DNA from: Thiomargarita sp.
GTDB lineage: Bacteria; Pseudomonadota; Gammaproteobacteria; Beggiatoales; Beggiatoaceae
Length of the DNA: 5,547 nucleotides
Assembly (NCBI GenBank): GCA_030618965.1
Contig: JAUXCJ010000111.1
Coordinates: 1 to 5,547, forward strand
Direction of reading: 5' to 3'
Below, piece by piece: positions 1 to 4,951 of this stretch. How positions within the stretch are numbered: position 1 is the stretch's first letter; every line of letters starts with the position of its first letter. The translations under genes and the position numbers were made by a program. The notes below the pieces were generated by a model. That model searched no databases and was not told where the DNA came from. It worked only from the letters and a program-made list of their open reading frames with translations.

Positions 1-448
1 ACTGTCCAGAGCCAAACATACCGACAGCCGTAGGGCCTTTGTCACGCAAAGCATCTTTCCATTTTTCTTCCATAATATCAAAGGCTTTATCCCATGAAAT
101 TGGTGTAAATTCGCCGTCCTTATCATATTCCCCATCTGTCATCCGCAACAAGGGCTTAGTTAAACGGTCTTTACCGTACATGATCTTGGATAAAAAATAG
201 CCTTTAATACAATTTAAGCCTCGATTCACTTCAGCATCGGGATCGCCTTGAGTTGCAACCACTCGTCCATTTTGAGTTCCAACCAAGACACTACAGCCAG
301 TACCACAAAATCGGCAAGGTGCTTTATCCCAGCGAATTTTATTCCCTGAAACTCTTGCCATAGCGATTTCAGGCAACGTTATCCCAGCAGCAGCCGCAGT
401 AGCCGCAATCGCATTCGCTTTGATAAAATCTCGTCTATTGATTTTCAT
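1..448 (-). CDS. napA: Periplasmic nitrate reductase catalytic subunit NapA, N-terminal part (runs off left edge)
   Basis: NapA reduces nitrate to nitrite in the periplasm, using a molybdenum bis-MGD cofactor and one [4Fe-4S] cluster. Only the first 149 codons are visible; the family is usually about 830 residues. Residues 4-10 (NRRDFIK) form a twin-arginine Tat motif, followed by an Ala-rich hydrophobic stretch and a likely cleavage site after A31 (AMA). The [4Fe-4S] motif is Cys45-x2-Cys48-x3-Cys52-x27-Cys80, within [11 protein letters not shown] and GLNCIKGY, both nearly identical to E. coli NapA. The ATG at 448-446 overlaps the napD stop as ATGA, and an AGGAGG ribosome binding site lies at 464-459, so the start is secure. 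It is the third gene of a napFDA operon. The molybdenum-ligand Cys and the rest of the enzyme lie beyond the window. A diverged second copy of this 5' end lies at 5003-5524. Confidence 0.95.
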   Translation of the reverse strand, partial: MKINRRDFIKANAIAATAAAAGITLPEIAMARVSGNKIRWDKAPCRFCGTGCSVLVGTQNGRVVATQGDPDAEVNRGLNCIKGYFLSKIMYGKDRLTKPLLRMTDGEYDKDGEFTPISWDKAFDIMEEKWKDALRDKGPTAVGMFGSGQ

Positions 449-471
449 ATTACTATTTCCTCCTCAAGTGC
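1..471. repeat. Long direct repeat, left copy (napD end and napA start)
   Basis: This aligns without gaps to 5077-5547 in the same orientation. I count 32 differences, about 93% identity. The 68 or so bases at the napD-napA junction end are identical. Confidence 0.95.
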
Positions 472-705
472 TTTATCATCATCACCATACTGATAAACCA
501 TAGCAGCGGAAATAACCCCCTCACATTGGTGAAGGTTAATAACGGTATTCCCTACCACTTTTTCATCTTCATCCTCAACCGTGAGAATAAAGCGCCCATC
601 ATCTGTCACCGCGTGAATTTCTACACCTGATATTTCCATCAAACGACCTGTGACTGCATCCACCTGTTCAGGCATTGCATGTACTAACACCCCGGCAATA
701 TTCAT
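445..705 (-). CDS. napD: NapD, NapA Tat-signal chaperone
   Basis: NapD is a small cytoplasmic chaperone that binds the twin-arginine signal peptide of NapA and holds back export until the molybdenum cofactor is inserted. The 86-residue product matches the family's usual length (about 87). It shows the expected ferredoxin-like pattern: an N-terminal strand (IAGVLVHA), a helix around [11 protein letters not shown], the GVEIHAV strand, an acidic DGRFILTVE strand, and a late [11 protein letters not shown] strand that aligns with GVLAVSLVYHQ of E. coli NapD. The tail is acidic (DDDKALEEE). Its ATG (705-703) overlaps the napF stop and its TGA (447-445) overlaps the napA start, both as ATGA, which implies translational coupling and balanced synthesis with its client. 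The last nine codons, including the stop, recur unchanged at the right edge of the window. Confidence 0.93.
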   Translation of the reverse strand: MNIAGVLVHAMPEQVDAVTGRLMEISGVEIHAVTDDGRFILTVEDEDEKVVGNTVINLHQCEGVISAAMVYQYGDDDKALEEEIVI

Positions 706-1223
706 AATTTTTTGTTGATTTTTATATCATTTTTTTGAGTTTTAGTATAATGAATAGTGATTGCAGTGACAGGACAAACTTGATAACAAGCTCCACAGCC
801 ATTGCATTGATTAAAATCTACTTCTGGAAGGGAAACGCTTTTGATGGGGAAATGAATTGCTTCGACTTCGCAATTATCACGACAACTAAAACAAATAACA
901 CCTTGTTGCGTTAAACAATTACTTTCAATATGTGCTTTAAGTGTCCAGGGCGGAGTACGTGTTTTTTGTAAAGTTTGATTAGGACAATGATCGACACATA
1001 GTTCACAAAAGGTGCATTCACCGTATTGAAAATTGACTTGGGGATAGCCACCACGTCCTTTTTGCAAAATATTTTCCGGGCAAACCTTGATACAAGCATC
1101 ACAACGTTCACACTGCTTAATAAATTCGCCTTCATTCCCAGCCCATGGTGGACGTAAGGCGGATCGTTTGCCCCGAAAATCCCCTCGTAAGAACTGTAAT
1201 CTGCTGATAGAAGAACTGATCAT
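702..1223 (-). CDS. napF: Ferredoxin-type protein NapF
   Basis: NapF is a cytoplasmic iron-sulfur protein that interacts with NapA and is thought to help assemble or mature it before Tat export. The 173-residue product has four cysteine groups: Cys38/41/44/48, Cys70/73/76/80, Cys103/111/114/118 and Cys140/143/146/150. The first, second and fourth are classic CxxCxxCxxxCP ferredoxin motifs; the third is the looser arrangement typical of NapF. The N-terminal LRPPWAG and the ILQKGRGGYPQVNF segment align closely with IRPPWSG and ILQRGAGGYPSVNF of E. coli NapF. It is the first gene of the visible operon and overlaps napD by ATGA. The start at 1223 gives the normal N-terminal length; only a weak GGA-type ribosome binding site precedes it. 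The C-terminal tail ([14 protein letters not shown]) is Lys-rich and runs slightly past the usual end. Confidence 0.94.
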   Translation of the reverse strand: MISSSISRLQFLRGDFRGKRSALRPPWAGNEGEFIKQCERCDACIKVCPENILQKGRGGYPQVNFQYGECTFCELCVDHCPNQTLQKTRTPPWTLKAHIESNCLTQQGVICFSCRDNCEVEAIHFPIKSVSLPEVDFNQCNGCGACYQVCPVTAITIHYTKTQKNDIKINKKL

Positions 1224-1283
1224 AAGATTAATTCCAGCGAACTACATTAGTAAATTCGGATTCAGACAATTACACTACCTAAA

Positions 1284-1326
1284 TATATTATAATATACTA
1301 ATACATTCAGTTATTTAGGAAATAAC
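1284..1326 (-). promoter_or_regulatory. Candidate napF promoter with adjacent inverted repeat
   Basis: On the minus strand a perfect TATAAT lies at 1292-1287, inside a 14-bp perfect palindrome (1284-1297). A transcript from it would start near 1280 and leave a leader of about 57 nt before napF. No good -35 box is seen at 17-18 bp. Instead a perfect inverted repeat sits there: arms GTTATTT (1310-1316) and AAATAAC (1320-1326) around AGG, centred near -38, close to where a class II activator would bind. It does not match the FNR consensus TTGAT-N4-ATCAA or a NarL/NarP heptamer pair, so the regulator is unknown. The AT-richness makes a chance TATAAT quite possible. Confidence 0.4.
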
Positions 1327-1328
1327 AT

Positions 1329-1372
1329 TTTGACACAAACTATACTCAGATGCAAAGCTTTTTTGTCGCAAA
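1329..1372. promoter_or_regulatory. Two TTTG-N3-CAAA dyads upstream of napF
   Basis: Two dyads of the same form lie 33 bp apart centre to centre: TTTG-ACA-CAAA at 1329-1339 and TTTG-TCG-CAAA at 1362-1372. Thirty-three base pairs is about three helical turns, so bound dimers would face the same side of the DNA. They sit roughly 54 and 87 bp upstream of the proposed napF transcription start. I do not recognise the motif as a known nitrate or anaerobic regulator site. Confidence 0.25.
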
Positions 1373-1410
1373 ATTTATTTCAGCCCAGAGATTAGGTGTT
1401 ATAATATTTT

Positions 1411-1466
1411 TGTTCTCGTTCCCAAGCTCCAGCTTGGGAATGCCTTCATCGACGCTCGGCGTCGAG
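1411..1466. repeat. Two-hairpin dispersed palindromic repeat
   Basis: Two GC-rich hairpins stand side by side in AT-rich DNA. The first has perfect 10-bp arms, TTCCCAAGCT (1419-1428) and AGCTTGGGAA (1431-1440), around CC. The second has 7-bp arms, TCGACGC (1449-1455) and GCGTCGA (1459-1465), around TCG. The order (a CTCGTTCCCA-type arm, a GGGAATGC spacer, then a GACGC/GCGTC hairpin) resembles a palindromic repeat I recall as scattered through Beggiatoa-like bacteria, cyanobacteria and other environmental genomes. Family membership is from memory. The base composition differs sharply from its surroundings, which fits an inserted element. Confidence 0.6.
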
Positions 1467-1541
1467 TAATAGCTTATCAATACCTATCTGAATGACACAG
1501 TATTACTGTCCATCACAGGATATTTGACAGCAAGTTATTAT

Positions 1542-2369
1542 TTACAATGCCCGTACATCATCCAAACTCAACCCAGTAACAGTGGCTATTTGTTCATCAC
1601 TCAAAGCACCAAGATTTTTTAAATTTTGAGCGGTTTCTCTGATCTTATTTTCGCCTTCTTTTCTAGCTTTCAACTCACCTTTTTTAAAGGCGTTATTCTC
1701 AGATTCTGCCTTATTGTACTCATCTTTCATCTTGGCATATTCTTCTGGACTAACATGATCCAATTCAATCAATTGGAAAAGACGTTGAATATTTGGATTA
1801 CTATACGCTTTTTCATCGACTTCTTCATCCAGGCTATCATCAATTGCGTGCATCCATTCAAGGCATTTTTCCGGTGTCTCCGTTGGAGCTGAGTCGTTAG
1901 TAAAAATAAAAAGAAGCTGATGTTTACGCTTGTAAATGTTTTTAATCTCTTTACCAGTCACAAAGTCTCGCACTTTAAAATCATGTACTAAAATACCACT
2001 ATCAGGACTAGGCGTTTTTTTACCTGTCAAAAAGACTAAGGTGATGACGGTGATTGGAAATTTGTAATCTTTTGAGCTGGCAATAGTTTCTACCATTGCA
2101 CTACATTGATAGTAGAGAAAACGTTCGTAGGTATCAGAGTAATGAGCATGTTGGACTTCGACAATGACCCTATTTTTTTTATCTTCAGCAAATAAGTCAA
2201 ATCTGGTGGCTACTTTACCCACTGATGGGATAAACACCTTGTCATCTTCCACATGATCTATTTCAATTTCAATATCAAGAAAATCTTTGACTAAGGCAGT
2301 GAAAATTTCAGGATCACTGAATGCCTTTTTAAAAATGACATCATAACGTAACGGGGCGACATTTTTCAT
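1542..2369 (-). CDS. Rpn / PD-(D/E)XK nuclease family protein (putative transposase-like)
   Basis: This 275-residue protein matches the Rpn/PDDEXK_2 group: putative DNA endonucleases linked to RecA-independent recombination and, more recently, phage defence. The N-terminal FKKAF (13-17) is the usual family signature. The nuclease core reads RFDLFAEDKKNRVIVEVQ, giving Asp58, Glu71 and Gln73, the D-(x)n-ExQ variant of the PD-(D/E)XK site, so it appears catalytically intact. The C-terminus (about 208-275) is charged and helical (KKGELKARKEGENKIRETAQNL), ending in the characteristic LSDEQIATVTGLSLDDVRAL tail. Length and ends fit a full gene. The ATG at 2369-2367 has an AAAGAGA ribosome binding site just upstream, and a weak TATAAA (2416-2411) lies in a 12-bp palindrome (2409-2420). 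It stands alone, with 318 bp to napF. Such genes are often mobile and multicopy, but no terminal inverted repeats or target duplications are visible. Confidence 0.88.
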   Translation of the reverse strand: MKNVAPLRYDVIFKKAFSDPEIFTALVKDFLDIEIEIDHVEDDKVFIPSVGKVATRFDLFAEDKKNRVIVEVQHAHYSDTYERFLYYQCSAMVETIASSKDYKFPITVITLVFLTGKKTPSPDSGILVHDFKVRDFVTGKEIKNIYKRKHQLLFIFTNDSAPTETPEKCLEWMHAIDDSLDEEVDEKAYSNPNIQRLFQLIELDHVSPEEYAKMKDEYNKAESENNAFKKGELKARKEGENKIRETAQNLKNLGALSDEQIATVTGLSLDDVRAL

Positions 2370-2640
2370 GGGTTTCTCTTTTAGGTTTGGAAGATGGAGA
2401 AATTTTGAACTTTATAAAGTGATGTTAGTGCGTTGGAATAAGAATATAAAATGTGGGTTTAGCTCTACACACCATACTATTCAATCTTTAATACAGGTTA
2501 TACCTGCTAACTAGATATACCTGGCTTAGCATATTAATTTTACTCTGACCCCAATTATTATCTCTTTTAAATATAAGGCATTAAAAATTTTATATTAGTA
2601 GTTTCTAGGCAATTTGTCCAGATTGAGTCGTTTACTAAAC
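2370..2640. other. Non-coding region between divergent genes, left part
   Basis: No open frame here is convincing. Visible items are a 12-bp palindrome ACTTTATAAAGT (2409-2420) near the probable Rpn gene promoter, a short dyad CAGGT-TAT-ACCTG (2494-2506), and a REP-like signature at 2534-2556. The rest is AT-rich without recognisable structure. Confidence 0.5.
2534..2556. repeat. Short GGGGTCAGAGTAAAAT-type signature (possible REP/RAYT remnant)
   Basis: The minus strand reads GGGGTCAGAGTAAAATTA. Sequences of this kind commonly flank IS200-like REP-associated tyrosine transposases (RAYTs) in environmental proteobacteria; that association is from memory. No transposase gene and no second copy are visible, so this is at most a relic or a non-autonomous end. 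Confidence 0.3.
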
Positions 2641-2735
2641 TATCATAATACATTGATATTTATCATATAAAACAAAAATTGATTTTATCAATGCGTAAGT
2701 TATACCTTTTATCAATTCATAATAACCTTTTATCA
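2641..2735 (+). promoter_or_regulatory. Array of five TATCA motifs
   Basis: TATCA occurs on the plus strand at 2641, 2661, 2686, 2710 and 2731, at intervals of 20, 25, 24 and 21 bp, close to two helical turns. Two units share the 11-mer ACCTTTTATCA (2704-2714 and 2725-2735). Two others form dyads: TTGAT-ATTT-ATCAT (2653-2666), one base off the FNR consensus, and TTGAT-TTT-ATCAA (2679-2691), with a 3-base spacer. The array sits just upstream of the promoter of the propeller gene and could be a multi-site operator. The regulator is unknown. Confidence 0.35.
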
Positions 2736-2753
2736 TGCATTTGATACACAATT

Positions 2754-2786
2754 CATCACAGTTCAAATAAAATATGAACTGTGATG
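2754..2786. promoter_or_regulatory. Perfect 12-bp inverted repeat, operator candidate
   Basis: Arms CATCACAGTTCA (2754-2765) and TGAACTGTGATG (2775-2786) are perfect reverse complements around a 9-base AT-only centre. Half-site centres are 21 bp apart, two helical turns. The dyad ends 2 bp before the extended -10 element, so it covers the -35 region of the promoter for the secreted protein. A protein bound there would control initiation. No T-run follows, so it is not a standard terminator. Confidence 0.55.
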
Positions 2787-2788
2787 GT

Positions 2789-2797
2789 TGATATAAT
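2789..2797 (+). promoter_or_regulatory. Extended -10 promoter of the EAR/TSP3 gene
   Basis: TGATATAAT matches the extended -10 consensus TGnTATAAT exactly, which can work without a good -35 box; none is seen here. Transcription would start near 2804 and leave a leader of about 40 nt before the ATG at 2844. This also argues against the upstream in-frame GTG (2781) and ATG (2784), which precede the promoter and lie in the inverted repeat. Confidence 0.5.
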
Positions 2798-2843
2798 TTT
2801 TAATTTATTTATTAAACTACTGAAAATATTAGGTATTTATTCT

Positions 2844-4733
2844 ATGACAAGCAAGTTTTTACAAACCAAGTTTTTGGCCTTAGCAGCCGCTTTGATAATG
2901 TGTATTGGGCAGATTCAAATGGTTTCTGCACAACAGTTGCTTGAATTTCAAGAATCTCAGGCTATTCCTACGAATGGTGCCCATGACTGGGAATATTTTA
3001 CAATTGGCACTGACCAGTATTTGGCAGTTGCTAACGCTTCTAACGGTTCCAGCAACAACATAAATTCAAAAATCTACAAGTGGAATGGCGCAAGCTTTGT
3101 GGATTTTCAGACTATTCCCACGAATGCTGCTCATGATTGGGAGTTTTTCACCATTGGCACTGACCAGTTTTTGGTAGTTGCCAACCACTCTAACGGTTTC
3201 ACCCGCAACATAGATTCAAAAATCTACCAGTGGAATGGCGCAAGCTTTGTGGATTTTCAGACTATCCCCACGAATGGTGCTTCTGACTGGGAGTTTTTTA
3301 CCATTGGTACTGACAAGTTTTTGGTAGTTGCCAACTATTGGAACGATTCCACCTTCAACATAGATTCAAAAATCTACCAGTGGAATGGCGCAAGCTTTGT
3401 GGATTTTCAGACGATTTCCACGAATGGTGCTCGTGACTGGGAATATTTCACCATTGGCGCTGACCAATTTTTGGTAGTTGCCAACTTTTATAATAACTCG
3501 ACCCGCAACATAGATTCAAAAATCTACCAATGGGATGGCACAAACTTTGTGGAATTTCAGTCTATTCCCACGAATGGTGCTTATGGATGGGAGTTTTTTA
3601 CCATTGGCACTGAGCATTTTTTGGCGGTTGCCAGCCATTATAACGATTCCACCGTCAACCTAGATTCAAAAATCTACCAGTGGTATGGTACAGACTTTGT
3701 CGAATTTCAGTCTATTCCCACGAATAGTGCTCGTGACTGGGAGTTTTTTACCATTGGCACTGACCATTACTTGGCAGTTGCCAACGCTTATAACGATTCC
3801 ACCCACAACATAGATTCAAAAATCTACCGGTGGGATGGTACAAGCTTTGTGGATTTTCAGACTATTCCCACGAATGCTGCTCATGATTGGGAGTTTTTCA
3901 CTATCGGTAGTGATCCCTACTTAGCGGTGGCTAATCTTTATGACGGTTCTACTTACAACATAGATTCAAAAATTTATCGAGTCCAAGTTTTGCTAGCCGA
4001 TGACGATGGTGATGGTGTACCTGATGACCAGGATATCTGCCCAGGTGGTGATGACAATGTGGATAGCGACGAAGATGGCATTCCAGATGGCTGTGACTTC
4101 TGCCATCTTGATGCCGAGAACGATGCCGATGGTGATGGTTTCTGTGGAGACGTGGATACTTGTGCCGGGGGGGATGATCAGCTCAATGCTGACGGTGACG
4201 CGCTGCCTGATTTCTGCGACATCTGTCCAAACGATACCCAAAACGATGCTGATGCCGACGGTGTTTGTGAATCAGACGATAATTGCCCACTCATCGCCAA
4301 TCATAACCAAAATGACGTGGATAGCGATGGGCTGGGAGATGCCTGTGATTCTGATAATGACAATGACGGTGTGCCCGACACCGATGACAATTGTCCATTT
4401 GATGCCAACGTCACTCAGACCGACGATGATGGGGATGGGGTCGGTAATGTTTGTGACAGTGATGATGACAACGATGGTGTACTGGATGCCGATGACCAGT
4501 GTTTCCCCACCCCATCTGGGGAAGTCGTAGATATGACCGGTTGCTCCATTGGTGAGTTGTGCCCTTGCACACATCCGACGGGAGAAGATAAGTGGAAGAA
4601 TCATGGTGCTTATGTCCGTTGTGTCGCCCATGCTTCTGAATCTTTTGTCTATCAAGGGCTTATCACCGAAGCTGGTAAAGATATTATAGTCTCCGAGGCT
4701 GGTGAGTCTTCTTGCGGGCACAAGAATAAATAA
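2844..4733 (+). CDS. Secreted seven-bladed EAR/EPTP propeller protein with TSP3-like calcium-binding repeats
   Basis: A 629-residue exported protein of unknown specific function, probably a surface or extracellular ligand-binding or adhesion factor. Residues 1-29 form a Sec signal peptide (Lys-containing start, ALAAALIMCIG core, cleavage after VSA). Residues 38-380 are seven 50-residue repeats with core DWEFFTIG, LxVAN, NIDSKIYxW and FVDFQTIPTN, matching the EAR/EPTP repeat that makes the seven-bladed propeller of LGI1-type proteins. Residues 386-553 are Asp-rich DxDxDG units with paired cysteines, typical of thrombospondin type 3 calcium-binding repeats. Residues 554-629 form a cap with LCPC, WKNHGAYVRCVAH and a final SSCG. 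The ATG at 2844 is chosen over GTG 2781 because it begins the signal peptide, has TTAGGT about 10 nt upstream, and follows the extended -10. The gene is monocistronic and diverges from the Rpn gene. The domain family is clear; the role is inferred. Confidence 0.88.
   Translation: MTSKFLQTKFLALAAALIMCIGQIQMVSAQQLLEFQESQAIPTNGAHDWEYFTIGTDQYLAVANASNGSSNNINSKIYKWNGASFVDFQTIPTNAAHDWEFFTIGTDQFLVVANHSNGFTRNIDSKIYQWNGASFVDFQTIPTNGASDWEFFTIGTDKFLVVANYWNDSTFNIDSKIYQWNGASFVDFQTISTNGARDWEYFTIGADQFLVVANFYNNSTRNIDSKIYQWDGTNFVEFQSIPTNGAYGWEFFTIGTEHFLAVASHYNDSTVNLDSKIYQWYGTDFVEFQSIPTNSARDWEFFTIGTDHYLAVANAYNDSTHNIDSKIYRWDGTSFVDFQTIPTNAAHDWEFFTIGSDPYLAVANLYDGSTYNIDSKIYRVQVLLADDDGDGVPDDQDICPGGDDNVDSDEDGIPDGCDFCHLDAENDADGDGFCGDVDTCAGGDDQLNADGDALPDFCDICPNDTQNDADADGVCESDDNCPLIANHNQNDVDSDGLGDACDSDNDNDGVPDTDDNCPFDANVTQTDDDGDGVGNVCDSDDDNDGVLDADDQCFPTPSGEVVDMTGCSIGELCPCTHPTGEDKWKNHGAYVRCVAHASESFVYQGLITEAGKDIIVSEAGESSCGHKNK
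2955..4004 (+). repeat. Seven tandem 150-bp repeats encoding EAR propeller blades
   Basis: Units begin at 2955, 3105, 3255, 3405, 3555, 3705 and 3855 with an exact 150-bp period and no indels; the last loses similarity near 3980. Long blocks are almost identical between units, such as ATAGATTCAAAAATCTACC and GACTGGGAGTTTTT. Each unit codes for 50 residues. The conservation of silent positions suggests recent amplification or continuing homogenisation by recombination. Variation is concentrated at unit codons 10, 28 and 34. Confidence 0.95.
3999..4502 (+). repeat. Degenerate TSP3-like Asp-rich repeats
   Basis: The stretch encodes successive DxDGDGVPDxxDxC-type units (DDDGDGVPDDQDIC, DSDEDGIPDGCDFC, DADGDGFCGDVDTC, DSDNDNDGVPDTDDNC, DSDDDNDGVLDADDQC). 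Such Asp-rich loops bind calcium ions and the cysteines pair within or between units. The DNA is rich in GATG and GATGAC. Units vary in length and sequence, unlike the uniform blades upstream, so this part appears older or less homogenised. Confidence 0.8.
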
Positions 4734-4769
4734 CGCTAGTTTGGTGTGTTTGATCGGTGATTGGATAGC

Positions 4770-4799
4770 GACAATGACCAAGTTTACTTTGGCATTGTC
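4770..4799. other. Imperfect hairpin downstream of the secreted-protein gene
   Basis: Arms 4770-4782 and 4787-4799 pair at 11 of 13 positions around a TTTA loop. It lies 36 bp after the stop codon but lacks a following T-run, so it is not a canonical intrinsic terminator. It could protect the transcript 3' end. Confidence 0.35.
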
Positions 4800-4861
4800 C
4801 AAATTGAAACAAATCCAGCTTTAACATTAGCGCAACGACTTCAAACCTTAAAAAAACCTAT

Positions 4862-4930
4862 GCCGGGTTTGCAACCCGAAACCTTTTCTGATCTCAAACG
4901 TTACCGAGCCGGTTGCAAACCGGTTCCGGC
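4862..4930. repeat. Second dispersed palindromic repeat (GCCGG-bounded, two hairpins)
   Basis: Two hairpins lie 30 bp apart: CGGGTT-TGC-AACCCG (4864-4878) and CCGGTT-GCA-AACCGG (4909-4923). The whole is bounded by GCCGG (4862-4866) and CCGGC (4926-4930), so the outer ends also pair. The loops TGC and GCA are complementary. This is the layout of a short non-autonomous palindromic element. It differs in sequence from the repeat at 1411-1466 but shares the paired-hairpin style. The open frame across it (4761-4955) looks like repeat translation rather than a gene. Confidence 0.55.
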
Positions 4931-4951
4931 AAAAGTAAGTAGTACAACTGA

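Larger units (their letters stand above)
1224..1541. other. AT-rich intergenic region between napF and the Rpn-family gene
   Basis: No coding sequence is credible in these 318 bp. From right to left on the minus strand the stretch holds the end of the Rpn gene, a small dyad (ACAGT at 1497-1501, ACTGT at 1505-1509), the two-hairpin dispersed repeat, the two TTTG-N3-CAAA dyads and the candidate napF promoter. No hairpin followed by a T-run is seen downstream of the Rpn gene. The GC-rich hairpins at 1419-1465 are the only plausible transcript barrier between it and napF. Confidence 0.6.

Noticed and set aside
1087..1293. Plus-strand open frame opposite napF
   Set aside because: It is antisense to conserved NapF codons and its product resembles nothing known; a shadow of napF.
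1497..1509. Dyad after the Rpn gene as an intrinsic terminator
   Set aside because: The stem is only 5 bp, AT-rich, and has no T-run after it on the minus strand.
2679..2691. TTGAT-TTT-ATCAA as an FNR box
   Set aside because: The spacer is three bases instead of four, which shifts the half-sites; kept only as part of the TATCA array.
2781..2843. In-frame GTG (2781) and ATG (2784) as earlier starts of the propeller protein
   Set aside because: They lie within the inverted repeat and before the extended -10 promoter, and would put an extra 21 residues before a normal signal peptide. The ATG at 2844 has its own Shine-Dalgarno-like TTAGGT.
2955..4004. Regular repeats as a CRISPR array
   Set aside because: The units are 150 bp, abut directly without spacers, and encode a continuous protein domain.
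4000..4530. Alternative frames over the TSP3 region on both strands
   Set aside because: The repetitive GATG-rich DNA keeps other frames open. Their translations are Met/Thr- or Ile/Val-rich low-complexity sequences with no domain, while the main frame has clear TSP3 motifs.
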